Origin: Sphingomonas sp. CFBP 13720
GTDB lineage: Bacteria > Pseudomonadota > Alphaproteobacteria > Sphingomonadales > Sphingomonadaceae
Length of the DNA stretch: 64,000 nucleotides
Direction: 5' to 3'
Assembly: GCF_014842075.1 (NCBI RefSeq)
Contig: NZ_JACYVA010000002.1
Location: forward strand, 302,947-366,946
Shown: one piece after another, positions 40,750 to 50,349 of the stretch
Numbering within the stretch: position 1 is the stretch's first letter
Layout of the letters: the number at the start of each line of letters is the position of its first letter
Position numbers and translations under genes: made by a program
The notes under the pieces: model-generated
Databases searched by the model: none
The model's input: only the letters and a program-made list of their open reading frames with translations
What the model was told of the DNA's origin: nothing

Positions 40750-41354
40750 GGAAATTACCCGTCCTGCCGACGTTGGTCGTCCTGCTCGCAGTCGCGACGA
40801 TGGTCTGGCTGGGCGCGTGGCAGTTGCAGCGGCGGGCGGAAAAGGAAACATTGCTCGCCCGTGCCGCCGCCAATCTCGACCGCGCAACGGTACCGCTGCC
40901 CGCACAGATCACCGACGCGCTGCTGTTCGCCCGCGTGTCCGCCACCTGTGCATCGACGGGCGCATGGACCATGGCAGCCGGGCGCGCGGTCGACGACAGC
41001 ACTGGATATCGCCACATCGTCGCCTGCCGCACGACCGATGGCCGCATCGTACCGGTCGACAAGGGCGTATCCACCGACTTCGCGATCAAGCCGGTCTGGG
41101 CGGGCGGACCCGTCACCGGCACCCTAAGCCACGCGCCCGGCAGCACGTCGCTGCTCGACCGGCTGACCGGCAACGCCACCCCGCCGCAACCGCTGATCGT
41201 TGCGGATACCCCCGCCCCCGGACTGAAAGCCAGCCGCCGCCCCGACCCGGCATCGCTGCCGAACAACCACCTTGCCTATGCGGTGCAGTGGTTCGCCTTC
41301 GCCATTGCCGCGATCGTCATCTACCTGCTGGCGCTTCGTCGCCGCAGTCGTTAA
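40746..41354 (+). CDS. SURF1 family cytochrome c oxidase biogenesis protein
   Basis: A 202-residue protein with helices at both ends (LPTLVVLLAVATMVWLGAWQ and AFAIAAIVIYLLALRR). The SURF1-type WLGAWQLQRRAEKETLL lies near the start, and the PNNHLAYAVQWFAFA ending is diagnostic. It helps insert heme a into subunit I. It is somewhat shorter than many SURF1 proteins because the central loop is compact. It is followed 11 bp later by thrC. Confidence 0.92.
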   Translation: MRKLPVLPTLVVLLAVATMVWLGAWQLQRRAEKETLLARAAANLDRATVPLPAQITDALLFARVSATCASTGAWTMAAGRAVDDSTGYRHIVACRTTDGRIVPVDKGVSTDFAIKPVWAGGPVTGTLSHAPGSTSLLDRLTGNATPPQPLIVADTPAPGLKASRRPDPASLPNNHLAYAVQWFAFAIAAIVIYLLALRRRSR

Positions 41355-41365
41355 CCGGGCGGGCC

Positions 41366-42760
41366 ATGCGGTATCACAGCACACGGGGCAGCGCGCCCGA
41401 CCTCGATTTCGCCGGCGCGACGCTGGCCGGGCTTGCGAGCGATGGCGGGCTGTACGTCCCCGCCGAATGGCCGACCATGACGCGCGACCAGATCGCGGCG
41501 CTGGCCGGGCTGGACTATGCCGAAACGGCGGTGCGGGTGATGCTGCCCTTCGTCGGCGACAGCCTGTCGGAGGATGAACTGCGCACGCTGTGCCGCGCCG
41601 CCTATGGCCGGTTCAGCCATGCCGCCGTCACCCCGCTGGTCCAGCTGGATCACGACCAGTGGCTGCTGGAACTGTTCCACGGGCCGACGCTGGCGTTCAA
41701 GGACGTGGCGCTGCAATTGCTGGGGCTGTTGTTCGAACGATTCCTGCACGGCACCGATCAGCGGCTGACGATCGTCGGCGCGACCAGCGGCGACACCGGA
41801 TCGGCAGCGATCGACGCCGTGGCGGGCCGCACCAATATCGATATCTTCATGCTCCACCCAGCGGGTCGCGTCTCCGACGTTCAGCGGCGGCAGATGACGA
41901 CGGTGCTGGACACCAACGTCCACAACATCGCGATCGCCGGAGACTTCGACACCGCGCAGGCGCTGGTGAAGGCGATGTTCAACGATCCCGGTTTCTCGGG
42001 ACGCTTCCGATTGTCGGCGGTCAATTCGATCAACTGGGCGCGGTTGATGGCGCAGATCGTCTATTATTTCTACGCCGCCGTCCGGCTGGGCTGCCCCGAC
42101 CGACCGATCGCCTTTTCGGTGCCGACCGGCAATTTCGGCGATGTGTTCGCGGGCTATGTCGCGGCGCGCATGGGCCTGCCGATCACGCGGCTGATCGTCG
42201 CGACCAACGTCAACGACATCCTGCACCGCGCGCTGACCAACGGCGATTATTCGAGCGCCAGCGTCACGCCGACCGCGACCCCGTCGATGGACATCCAGGT
42301 CAGCTCGAACTTCGAACGTCTGCTCCACGATCTGGGCGGGCGCGACGGCCTCGCGCTGGCGCAGCAGATGCAGGGGTTCGAGGCGAGCCGCGCGATGCGG
42401 CTGACCAATGCCCAGTCGCAGGGCGCGGCCGGACTGTTCACCAGCGCGCGCATCGATGCTGACGGGATGGCGCACGCCATGCGCTGGGCGCACGACCATG
42501 CCGCGCAGACGCTGGACCCGCACACCGCCATCGCGCTGGCCGCCGCACTGGAATCGGACATCGACGGACCGGTCGTCACGCTGGCGACCGCGCATCCGGC
42601 CAAATTCCCCGATGCCGTCGAAGCGGCGATCGGCACGCACGCCACGCTGCCCGCACGGGTCGGCGACCTGTTCGATCGCGAGGAACGCTATGTCACGCTG
42701 CCCGCGACGTTCGACGCGGTGACTTCATGGATCGCCGAACGGGCGACGCCGCGCGGCTGA
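41366..42760 (+). CDS. thrC: Threonine synthase
   Basis: A 464-residue PLP enzyme converting O-phosphohomoserine to threonine. It starts MRYHSTRGSAPDLDFAGATL. The PLP lysine lies in HGPTLAFKDVALQLLG, the phosphate site in GATSGDTGSAAIDAV and PTGNFGDVFAGYVAARMG. It sits just after surf1, an order known in this group. Its partner kinase is at 10641. The methyltransferase ATG overlaps its stop (TGATG). Confidence 0.97.
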   Translation: MRYHSTRGSAPDLDFAGATLAGLASDGGLYVPAEWPTMTRDQIAALAGLDYAETAVRVMLPFVGDSLSEDELRTLCRAAYGRFSHAAVTPLVQLDHDQWLLELFHGPTLAFKDVALQLLGLLFERFLHGTDQRLTIVGATSGDTGSAAIDAVAGRTNIDIFMLHPAGRVSDVQRRQMTTVLDTNVHNIAIAGDFDTAQALVKAMFNDPGFSGRFRLSAVNSINWARLMAQIVYYFYAAVRLGCPDRPIAFSVPTGNFGDVFAGYVAARMGLPITRLIVATNVNDILHRALTNGDYSSASVTPTATPSMDIQVSSNFERLLHDLGGRDGLALAQQMQGFEASRAMRLTNAQSQGAAGLFTSARIDADGMAHAMRWAHDHAAQTLDPHTAIALAAALESDIDGPVVTLATAHPAKFPDAVEAAIGTHATLPARVGDLFDREERYVTLPATFDAVTSWIAERATPRG

Positions 42761-43626
42761 TGGACCCGATCGCACTCATCGGCGAGCCATGGGCCGATTA
42801 CGGCCTGATCGACTGCGGGCATGGCCGCAAGCTGGAACGCTATGGCCCCTATCGATTCATCCGGCCGGAGCCGCAGGCGATGTGGGCGCCCGCCCTGTCC
42901 GAATGGGACGCGCATGGCGAATTCGTCCCCGGATCGGACGAGGATGGCGGCGGCCGCTGGCAGTTTGTCGACCAGCCCCCGCGCGACTGGCCGCTGACAT
43001 GGCGGGAGGTACGCTTCACCGCCAGCAACACGCCGTTCCGCCATCTGGGGTTCTTTCCCGACATGGCACCGGTGTGGGACTGGATGCGCGGGCGGATCGA
43101 TGGCGCCACGAACCCCGAATGCCTGAACCTGTTCGGCTATACCGGAGTCGGCAGCCTCGCACTGGCGGCGGCGGGCGCGCGCGTCGTGCACGTCGATGCG
43201 TCGAAGAAATCGGTCGAGCAGGCGCGCGCCAACGCCGCATTGTCGGACATGGCCGACAAGCCGGTACGATGGCTGGTCGAGGACGCCGGCAAGTTCGTCG
43301 CGCGCGAGGTCCGGCGCGCCCGGCGATATGACGGCATCATTCTCGACCCGCCGAAATGGGGCCGCGGCCCGGGCGGAGAGGTGTGGAAGCTGGAGGAGCA
43401 TCTTCCCGGCCTGATCGCCGATTGCCGCCGGCTGCTCGACGGCGAATCGCGGTTCCTGTTTCTGACGGTCTATGCCGTGCGCATGTCGGCGCTCGCGATC
43501 GGCGAACTGCTGAACCAGTCGCTCGGCGATCTGGGCGGGCGGATCGAATGCGGCGAACTGGGCGTGCGTGAGGAAACGCGCGGATTGACCTTGCCGACCG
43601 CGATCTTCGCGCGGTGGAGCCGATAG
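42760..43626 (+). CDS. SAM-dependent methyltransferase (RlmI/Methyltrans_SAM-like)
   Basis: A 288-residue methyltransferase. Motif I is NLFGYTGVGSLALAAAGARV, followed by VVHVDASKKSVEQARANAAL and the catalytic-pocket DGIILDPPKWGRGPGGEVWK (DPPKW). These are typical of the RlmI/RlmK group of rRNA cytosine-5 or guanine methyltransferases, but the N-terminal PUA domain is not evident. The start overlapping the thrC stop is preferred over an ATG 33 bases upstream. Confidence 0.85.
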   Translation: MDPIALIGEPWADYGLIDCGHGRKLERYGPYRFIRPEPQAMWAPALSEWDAHGEFVPGSDEDGGGRWQFVDQPPRDWPLTWREVRFTASNTPFRHLGFFPDMAPVWDWMRGRIDGATNPECLNLFGYTGVGSLALAAAGARVVHVDASKKSVEQARANAALSDMADKPVRWLVEDAGKFVAREVRRARRYDGIILDPPKWGRGPGGEVWKLEEHLPGLIADCRRLLDGESRFLFLTVYAVRMSALAIGELLNQSLGDLGGRIECGELGVREETRGLTLPTAIFARWSR

Positions 43627-43676
43627 GGGCATCCGCCGTTCGTCCTCCGGGCCGGTCGACGGTCCAACGAAAGACC

Positions 43677-44741
43677 ATGTTCATGCCGACGCCCACCGCC
43701 ACCCGCATCGCATTCGGCACGCTGGACGGTGCGCCCGCCGACGCGATCGAACTCACCAACGGGGCATTGTCGGCGCGTATCCTGCCGCTGGGCGCGACGT
43801 TGCAGTCGCTGACGGTCCCCGATCGTGACGGGACGCCGGGCGACGTCGTGCTGGGCTATGACGACGTGCAATCCTATCGCACCCGCCCGGCATGGTTCGG
43901 CGTCACTGCCGGACGCTATGCCAATCGCATCGCGGGCGGGCGCTTCACCCTCGACGGACGCGAATACCGCCTCGAAACCAATAACGGTCCCAACCATCTG
44001 CATGGCGGAGAGGACGGGTTCGACAAACGATTGTGGGACGTGACCGACGTGTCGGCCGACGCCGACCGCGCCCGGGTGACGCTGGCGCTGGTCAGTCCCG
44101 ATGGCGACGGCGGCTATCCGGGGACGCTGCGTGCGACCGCGACCTACACGCTCGGGCCGGACGTGCTGACGATCGATTACCGCGCTGTCAGCGACGCACC
44201 GACGATCGTGAATCTGACCAACCATGCGTTCTTCGATCTGGGCGGGCGGGGCGATGCGCTGGCCCAGGAACTGACGCTGAACGCCGCCGCCTTCCTCCCG
44301 GTCGATGTCACGTCGATTCCGACCGGGGAGCGCCGCGCGGTCGCGGGAACGGCCTTCGATTTTCGGAGGCCCCATGCGATCGGCGATCGCGTTCGTGACG
44401 GCCGCGACCCGCAACTGGTCATCGGTCACGGATACGACCATAATTTCATCGTCGATGGTGCGCCCGGCACGCTGCGCCCGGCGGCGGTGCTGCGCGATCC
44501 GGCATCGGGTCGCGTCATGCGGGTGGCGATCACCGCGCCCGGACTGCAACTCTATGCCGGCAATTTCCTCGACGGATCGCAGCCGGGCAAGGACGGTCGC
44601 CTGTATCGACAGGGCGACGGCATCTGTCTTGAGCCACAGGCGTTCCCGGACAGTCCGAACCGGCCCGATTTCCCCAGCGCCCGGCTGGACCCGAACCAGA
44701 TGTGGCGAAGCGTGATCGAATACCGGTTCGACGTGCCATAA
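43677..44741 (+). CDS. galM: Aldose 1-epimerase (galactose mutarotase)
   Basis: A 354-residue beta-sandwich mutarotase. Active-site motifs are TNNGPNHLHGGEDGFDK (His), NLTNHAFFDLGG (His), GHGYDHNFIVDG and the catalytic Glu in GICLEPQAFPDSPNRPDF. The start MFMPTPTATRI has no strong ribosome site, and MPTPTATRI two codons later is an alternative. There is no signal peptide. It is followed by a separate short lipoprotein gene. Confidence 0.93.
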   Translation: MFMPTPTATRIAFGTLDGAPADAIELTNGALSARILPLGATLQSLTVPDRDGTPGDVVLGYDDVQSYRTRPAWFGVTAGRYANRIAGGRFTLDGREYRLETNNGPNHLHGGEDGFDKRLWDVTDVSADADRARVTLALVSPDGDGGYPGTLRATATYTLGPDVLTIDYRAVSDAPTIVNLTNHAFFDLGGRGDALAQELTLNAAAFLPVDVTSIPTGERRAVAGTAFDFRRPHAIGDRVRDGRDPQLVIGHGYDHNFIVDGAPGTLRPAAVLRDPASGRVMRVAITAPGLQLYAGNFLDGSQPGKDGRLYRQGDGICLEPQAFPDSPNRPDFPSARLDPNQMWRSVIEYRFDVP

Positions 44742-44833
44742 TGACGCATGATTGTTGCGTTGCGGCAGGGCGATGCTGCAAAGCACGCAAGTCGGCTTGA
44801 CGAAGCCGTCCCGCTTTGCGAACGCCTCTCACC

Positions 44834-45217
44834 ATGAAGCACCCCCTTCTCCTCGCCGCCACCGTCGCGGCCTTCGCCCTTTCGGCCTGCGGGCAGCAGC
44901 AGCCGGAACAGCTCGACACCCGCGCGCCCGATCCGCTCGCTTCGCAGCTTGCGAACCGCGCGCCGGTCGAACTTCCGCCCCCCGTCAAGGCGAGCGTCAC
45001 GTTCCGATGCAAGGACAACAGCCTCGTCTATATCGACTTCTTCGAAGGCGATCTGCAGGCCAATTTCCGCGCGAAGCAGGGGGATGCCCCCGTCCGCCTG
45101 AAGACCGAAACCAAGGGTGAGCCGCTGGTCGCCGAGGGCGGGTACAAGCTGACCGGTACGCCCAAGAGCATCACGCTGACCCAGCCGGGCAAGGCTTCGC
45201 AGAGCTGCACCGCCTGA
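44834..45217 (+). CDS. Lipoprotein, possible membrane-bound C-type lysozyme inhibitor (MliC-like)
   Basis: A 127-residue protein from MKHPLLLAAT with a lipobox (ALSAC, Cys near residue 18). The mature part, VTFRCKDNSLVYIDFFEGDL then LVAEGGYKLTG and the late Cys in ASQSCTA, resembles the MliC/PliC fold, with two cysteines that could form a disulfide. The inhibitor-specific loop cannot be verified by eye. An AUG six codons upstream (MRTPLT) is less likely. A terminator-like stem follows. Confidence 0.65.
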   Translation: MKHPLLLAATVAAFALSACGQQQPEQLDTRAPDPLASQLANRAPVELPPPVKASVTFRCKDNSLVYIDFFEGDLQANFRAKQGDAPVRLKTETKGEPLVAEGGYKLTGTPKSITLTQPGKASQSCTA

Positions 45218-45223
45218 TCCCGA

Positions 45224-45256
45224 TGCGGGGAGCGGCGCAGCGCATTGCTCCCCGCA
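45224..45256. terminator. Bidirectional terminator-like stem-loop
   Basis: The 10-bp stem TGCGGGGAGC/GCTCCCCGCA with a 13-nt loop lies between the convergent lipoprotein gene and the TraB/GumN gene. There is no T-run on either side, so efficiency is uncertain. Its position suits both genes. Confidence 0.6.
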
Positions 45257-45309
45257 CGTACCGGATGTGAGCGGGCGGACGCGCACGATGCGCGCCCGCC
45301 CGCCCCCGG

Positions 45310-46248
45310 TCAGTATTTCACCCGCACCGCACGCAGCTTGTAACGCTTCAGCGCCTCCTGCACGCTGCCGGCACCGGCAAGGTGCCCCGCCCCCACCGCC
45401 ACGAACACCGTGCCCGGCCGCGCCATGCGCTGTTCGATCCACTTCGCCCATGCGGTGTTGCGATCGGTCAGCAGGATGCGTTTCAGCTCCGGCGTCGTCG
45501 TCATGCCGCTGTTGACCGTTTCGGCCAGCGCGGCGGGATCGCCCTTCGCCCATTGATCGACCATCGTTTCGATCATCGGGCCAGCTTCGGGCAGTTGCTT
45601 GAGCGTTTCGGTCAGGAACGTCACCTGCGCCGCATCCGACAGCGAATCGAAGAACCCGAACTGCTGGTCGATCGTCTCCAGCCCGGTCACCGGCTTGTTC
45701 GCCGCCTTCGCCGCCTGCGTGATCGCCTGTTCGACGCCGCTGGCAGGGTCATAGCCGTCCTTCTGCAACGTCAGCAGCGTCAGCGTCGACGCCGCGAACC
45801 ACGGGTCGAGCGGTTCCAGCGCGCCGGCGGGCAACCCGGCGTCGGCCACCGCCTTGGCAAAGGCCGGACGTTCCGCTTCGGGCAGCTTCTCGCTCAGTCG
45901 CGGTCCGGTCATGTTCACGGCCGACTTCATCACCGCCGCCTGCGCCTGCTCCGGCGTCGGCGATACGATCTCCATCACGACTTCGGACGATTTGTCGAAC
46001 GCGGTGCGTACCGCATCGTCGAACCAAGACAGGCCGGGCTTCAGCACATGGACCGTGCCGAACAGATAAATGGTGGTGTCCTTGTCCTTCACGACCCACA
46101 ATGCCGGATCGGCGTCGCGCGTCGCCGGGGCGGTGGCGGGTTCGGCCTGCGTCGCGGGCGCGGGCGGCGTCTCCGCGACCTGTGCATGAACGGGAACGCC
46201 CGCCAGCAGCGACAGCGCGGCACCGATGCGCAACCAGTTTTTCGACAT
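45310..46248 (-). CDS. TraB/GumN family protein
   Basis: A 312-residue protein with a signal peptide (LRIGAALSLLAGVPVHAQ). The family's conserved residues appear in IYLFGTVHVLKPGLSW and GTVFVAVGAGHLAGAGSVQE. It starts at MSKNW, where CTGGAG is 6 nt upstream; the ATG two codons earlier lies directly on that GGAG. The family is related to TIKI metalloproteases, but activity here is unproven. It is divergent from the Mfd-like gene. Confidence 0.85.
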   Translation of the reverse strand: MSKNWLRIGAALSLLAGVPVHAQVAETPPAPATQAEPATAPATRDADPALWVVKDKDTTIYLFGTVHVLKPGLSWFDDAVRTAFDKSSEVVMEIVSPTPEQAQAAVMKSAVNMTGPRLSEKLPEAERPAFAKAVADAGLPAGALEPLDPWFAASTLTLLTLQKDGYDPASGVEQAITQAAKAANKPVTGLETIDQQFGFFDSLSDAAQVTFLTETLKQLPEAGPMIETMVDQWAKGDPAALAETVNSGMTTTPELKRILLTDRNTAWAKWIEQRMARPGTVFVAVGAGHLAGAGSVQEALKRYKLRAVRVKY

Positions 46249-46437
46249 CGTCATCTCCAGTCGACCGGCCCCCGCCGGCATCGGGCCGGGGATAGCATCG
46301 CCGTCTTTCCAACGGTAGCCGGACCGGTTGAAACTTTCCGTTTTTCGATAAATGCCAGCGTGCGACGGGCTGCGGAACGCGGTGCGATCACGCTTCGTTG
46401 ACCCAATGACGCCTGAACGGCTTATCGGGATCTCCGC

Positions 46438-49400
46438 ATGCTCCACGCAAAACCTTCGCAAGATCAGCTTCTTACCGCGCAGCAGGAGCGTGTCGCGCCC
46501 GGCCCGGTCGCCGCGATGCTGGCGGATCGGGCGTCGGGCCGGTCGGTCCTGTTCGTCGCGTCCGACGAAGCGCGCGCCGCCGCGATCGTCGCGACGCTGG
46601 CGGCGTTCGCACCCGACCGATGCGTCGTCCATCTGCCGTCGACCGATGCGCTGCCCGGCGACGATGCCCCCGCATCGCCCGCCAACGTCGGACAGCGCGT
46701 GGCGGCGTTGCGCCGGTTGCGGCAGGCGGCGACTGCCGGCGACCATGTGGTGTGCGTGACGACGGCGGAGGCGACGGCGCTGCGCCTGCCCGCCCCTGCC
46801 GCATTCGACATCGCGCCGCCGCTGATGCGTGTCGGCGATGCGATCGACGTGTCAGCGTTCACCGATCGCGCGATCGATCTGGGGTATATCGTCGACGACC
46901 GCGTCGACGAGCCGGGCGAGGTCGCGGTGCGCGGCGGGGTGATCGATATCTTTCCCGCCGACGCCGAATGTCCGGCCCGGATCGGCATCGCCGACGACCG
47001 GATCGAATGGATTCGCACCTATGACGCCGTCACGCAGCGCGGCGATGCCGACCTGTCCGAAATAGTGATCGGTCGTGCCGCCGAACCGGAAACCGGCGAC
47101 GGCGTTCCCCTGACCGACCATCTGGTGGACGCGGCGGTCGCGATGGATGCCGATGTCGACCGGCGGCGGCGACGCTTCCTCGATCTGGCGCAGGACGCGA
47201 CCCGGCGGCGGCGCCGCGGTGCCGACGCGCTGGTAGATGCGACGACATGGCAGGCGGCACTGGCGACGTGCGACCGGATCGAACTTCCCGATGCCGATGC
47301 ACCGCCGCCACGCTTCGTCACGGGCAACAGCCCGACGCGCGCTTTCGGGAAATTCGCCCGCGGCGTGCTGGCCGACGGCCGGCTGCTTCTGGTCGGATCA
47401 CCGCGCGACCTGCGTTTTCTCGGGCGGCGACTGGCGGCGCTCGGCCGGACCGATCCGGTGACGATCGACTGCTGGGAAGCGGCGACCAGCGCCGAACCCG
47501 GCACCGCGATGCTGCTGGTCGCGCCGCTGGACCGCGGGTTCACGATGGACGGCGTGACCGTCGTCGCCAGCAGCGATCTGCTCGGCGGACGCGCGATGGG
47601 CGACGAACGGTCGGGGTCACAGGCCCAGATGTTCGCACAGGCCAGCGAACTGCGCGTCGGCGACGTGGTGGTGCATGAGGATTTCGGCATCGGCCGCGTC
47701 GCCGGACTGGAAATGCTCCCGGCGGAGGGAGACGCGATCATCCTCGAATATGCCAAGGGCGCGCGTCGGCTGGTGCCCGTGGCGGAGGCCGACCGCATCT
47801 GGCGCTACGGCGCCGATGCCGACGCGGTGACGCTCGATTCGCTCGACGGCACCAGCTGGCAGAAGCGGCGTGGCGCGATCGATGCCGCCATCGCCGAAAG
47901 CGCGCGCGAACTGGCCGCGATCGCCGCCGCCCGCGCGGAAGTGACGGTCGATCCGATCGCGCCCGATACCGGAGCCTATGAACGCTTCGCGGCCGGGTTC
48001 GCCTTCACCGAAACCCCCGATCAGGCACGCGCCATCGCCGCCACCCGGGCCGATCTGGCATCGGGCCGGCCGATGGACCGGCTGGTCATCGGCGACGTCG
48101 GCTATGGCAAGACCGAGGTCGCGCTGCGCGCCGCCGCACTCGCCGCGCTGGCCGGGCGTCAGGTGGTCGTCGCCGCGCCGACGACGGTCCTCGTCCGCCA
48201 GCATCTCGAACAGTTCCGCCGCCGCTTCGACGGCACCGGCATCGAAGTCGCCGGGCTGTCGCGCCTGTCCAGCGCTGCGGACAAGAAGCGGGTGAAGGCC
48301 GGTCTGGCGGACGGCAGCATCGGGGTCGTGATCGGCACGGGCGCGGTGGCGGGCAAGGGCGTCGCCTATCGCGACCTTGCGCTGACGGTGATCGACGAGG
48401 AACAGCGGTTCGGCGCTGCGGACAAGGCGCGGCTGCGCGAACTTGGCGATCACGTGATGACGCTGTCGGCGACGCCGATCCCGCGGACCCTGCAATCCGC
48501 GCTGATCGGGTTGCAGCAACTGTCGGTCATCGCCACCCCGCCCGCCCGACGCCAGCCGATCCGTACGACGATCGACTCGTTCGACGATATCACCGTCCGC
48601 ACCGCTTTGTTGCGCGAGCGGGCACGCGGCGGACAAAGCTTCGTCGTCGTCCCCCGGATCGAGGATATCGCGCCGCTGGAAGAACGGCTGCGCAAACTGG
48701 CGCCCGAGCTTGGCCTGGTGGTGGCACATGGCAAGATGCCGCCAGCCGACATCGACGACGCGATGGTCGCGTTCGCCGCCGGTGACGGCGATGTGCTGCT
48801 GGCGACCAATATCATCGAGGCGGGACTGGACGTTCCGCGCGCCAATACGATGATCGTGCACCACGCCGACCGATTCGGCCTGTCGCAGCTCCACCAGTTA
48901 CGCGGCCGGGTGGGACGCGGCGGACGGCGTGGACAGGTGCTGCTGACCACCGATCCCGATCGTACCGTCGCAGAGGCGACTGCGAAGCGGCTGCGTACCC
49001 TTCAGGCGTTCGACCGGCTGGGCGCAGGCTTTGCGATCAGCGCACGCGACCTCGACATGCGCGGCGCGGGCGACCTGATCGGTGAGGCGCAGGCGGGCCA
49101 CATGAAGCTGATCGGCATCGACCTCTACCAGTTCCTGCTCGGCCGCGCGCTGCGTGCGGCACGCGGCGAGGACGTCGATCGCTGGGTGCCCGAACTCCAT
49201 CTCGGCCTGTCGGGCTGCCTGCCCGAAACATGGATACCCGAAGTCGAGCTGCGCCTGACCCTCTATGCCCGGCTAGCGCGAATCGAGGACGAGGCATCGC
49301 TCGACGCGTTCGAGGAAGAGCTGGAAGACCGGTTCGGCGAAATCCCCGACGCGGCCCGCCCGCTGCTCGACACCGCGCGCGTACGGCTGCTCGCGGCGAC

Positions 49401-49587
49401 GGCACAGGTCGCGAAGGTCGATGCCGGTCCCGCCGCGATCGCGCTGACCCCGCGCCACCCGGTCGATACGCCCGCCGTGGAGGCGCTGACGGAAAAGAAC
49501 GGCCGGTGGATCGTCGCCGCGCGGATCGACGATCCGGCCGAACGGCTGGCGAAGGTGCGCGGGGTGCTGGAGGCGATGATCGACTGA
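46438..49587 (+). CDS. Mfd-type transcription-repair coupling helicase (short form)
   Basis: A 1049-residue protein, shorter than the usual roughly 1150 for Mfd. In order: a UvrB-like N-terminal module with RVDEPGEVAVRGGVIDIFPA; a CarD-like RNA-polymerase interaction domain (about residues 405-460, GDVVVHEDFGIGRVAGLE); the RecG-like motor with Walker A GDVGYGKTE near residue 555 and DEEQRFG near 653, plus LSATPIPRTLQ; a TRG-like ARDLDMRGAGDLIGEAQAGH; and a C-terminal TRCF domain. Its surroundings are not the usual recG/sdhE context, and much of the N-terminal UvrA-binding part is short. It may be the main mfd or a paralog. Confidence 0.82.
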   Translation: MLHAKPSQDQLLTAQQERVAPGPVAAMLADRASGRSVLFVASDEARAAAIVATLAAFAPDRCVVHLPSTDALPGDDAPASPANVGQRVAALRRLRQAATAGDHVVCVTTAEATALRLPAPAAFDIAPPLMRVGDAIDVSAFTDRAIDLGYIVDDRVDEPGEVAVRGGVIDIFPADAECPARIGIADDRIEWIRTYDAVTQRGDADLSEIVIGRAAEPETGDGVPLTDHLVDAAVAMDADVDRRRRRFLDLAQDATRRRRRGADALVDATTWQAALATCDRIELPDADAPPPRFVTGNSPTRAFGKFARGVLADGRLLLVGSPRDLRFLGRRLAALGRTDPVTIDCWEAATSAEPGTAMLLVAPLDRGFTMDGVTVVASSDLLGGRAMGDERSGSQAQMFAQASELRVGDVVVHEDFGIGRVAGLEMLPAEGDAIILEYAKGARRLVPVAEADRIWRYGADADAVTLDSLDGTSWQKRRGAIDAAIAESARELAAIAAARAEVTVDPIAPDTGAYERFAAGFAFTETPDQARAIAATRADLASGRPMDRLVIGDVGYGKTEVALRAAALAALAGRQVVVAAPTTVLVRQHLEQFRRRFDGTGIEVAGLSRLSSAADKKRVKAGLADGSIGVVIGTGAVAGKGVAYRDLALTVIDEEQRFGAADKARLRELGDHVMTLSATPIPRTLQSALIGLQQLSVIATPPARRQPIRTTIDSFDDITVRTALLRERARGGQSFVVVPRIEDIAPLEERLRKLAPELGLVVAHGKMPPADIDDAMVAFAAGDGDVLLATNIIEAGLDVPRANTMIVHHADRFGLSQLHQLRGRVGRGGRRGQVLLTTDPDRTVAEATAKRLRTLQAFDRLGAGFAISARDLDMRGAGDLIGEAQAGHMKLIGIDLYQFLLGRALRAARGEDVDRWVPELHLGLSGCLPETWIPEVELRLTLYARLARIEDEASLDAFEEELEDRFGEIPDAARPLLDTARVRLLAATAQVAKVDAGPAAIALTPRHPVDTPAVEALTEKNGRWIVAARIDDPAERLAKVRGVLEAMID

Positions 49588-49615
49588 ACGGCAGGTGGCG
49601 CGCGACCGCCGGCCC

Positions 49616-49903
49616 CTACTCCACCAGCGCGTCGATCGCCTGCGCCATGTCGATATCGCGTTCGGACATGCCGCCGGCGTCGTGCGTGGTCAGCAGGACG
49701 TCGACCCGGTTGTACACGTTCGACCATTCGGGGTGATGATCGGCCTTCTCCGCCAGCAACGCGACCTGCGTCATGAACGCGAACGCTTGGCTGAAATTGT
49801 CGAAGGTGAAGCTGCGCACGATCGCATCGCGGCCGATATCATGGTCCCAGTCGGGCAAGCCGTCGAGCGCCTCCGCGCGTTCGGCCTGGCTCAGCGGTTC
49901 CAT
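49616..49903 (-). CDS. phhB: 4a-hydroxytetrahydrobiopterin dehydratase (PCD/DCoH)
   Basis: A 95-residue pterin-4a-carbinolamine dehydratase. The active-site region is [20 protein letters not shown], with [19 protein letters not shown] in the helix. It regenerates tetrahydrobiopterin for aromatic hydroxylases, or serves molybdopterin/other pterin turnover in organisms without phhA. No phhA lies nearby. It is convergent with the Mfd-like gene. Confidence 0.92.
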   Translation of the reverse strand: MEPLSQAERAEALDGLPDWDHDIGRDAIVRSFTFDNFSQAFAFMTQVALLAEKADHHPEWSNVYNRVDVLLTTHDAGGMSERDIDMAQAIDALVE

Positions 49904-49938
49904 ATACCCTCCCTTGTCTCCGATACCCGCGCGGGCCT

Positions 49939-50349
49939 ATGCCCAAGGCCATGTCCGATCAAGCGCGAACCGCCCCTACCGCCGCCGAGATGGAGGCGAT
50001 CGCCCGCGCCGCGCTGGCACGCATTCCCGAACCGTTCGCCGGCCACCTGTCCGATATCGTCCTGCTGGTCGAGGAATTCGCCGACGACGAAACGCTCGAC
50101 GCGATGGGGTTTGACGATCCGTTCGAACTGACCGGCCTGTATCACGGCCAGCCGATCGGCGACAAATCGGCGTTCGACGGCATGCGGATGCCGGACCGCA
50201 TCCATCTGTATCGCCAGCCGCTGCTGGCCGAATGGTGCGAAACCGGGGTCGATCTGACCGATCTGATCCGTCATGTCGTGGTGCATGAGGTCGGGCATCA
50301 TTTCGGCCTGTCCGACGACGATATGCACGCGCTCGAAGCCGCCGGTTGA
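49939..50349 (+). CDS. Zincin-like metallopeptidase family protein (minimal MMP-like)
   Basis: A 136-residue protein containing a single HExxH zinc site, VVVHEVGHHFGLSDDDM (H116 and H120). The rest is the DUF1025-type small zincin fold (PEPFAGHLSDIVLLVEEFAD). It starts MPKAMSDQAR; MSDQAR four codons later is equally plausible. The function is unknown. Its TGA overlaps the ccmA TTG start (TTGA). Confidence 0.85.
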   Translation: MPKAMSDQARTAPTAAEMEAIARAALARIPEPFAGHLSDIVLLVEEFADDETLDAMGFDDPFELTGLYHGQPIGDKSAFDGMRMPDRIHLYRQPLLAEWCETGVDLTDLIRHVVVHEVGHHFGLSDDDMHALEAAG

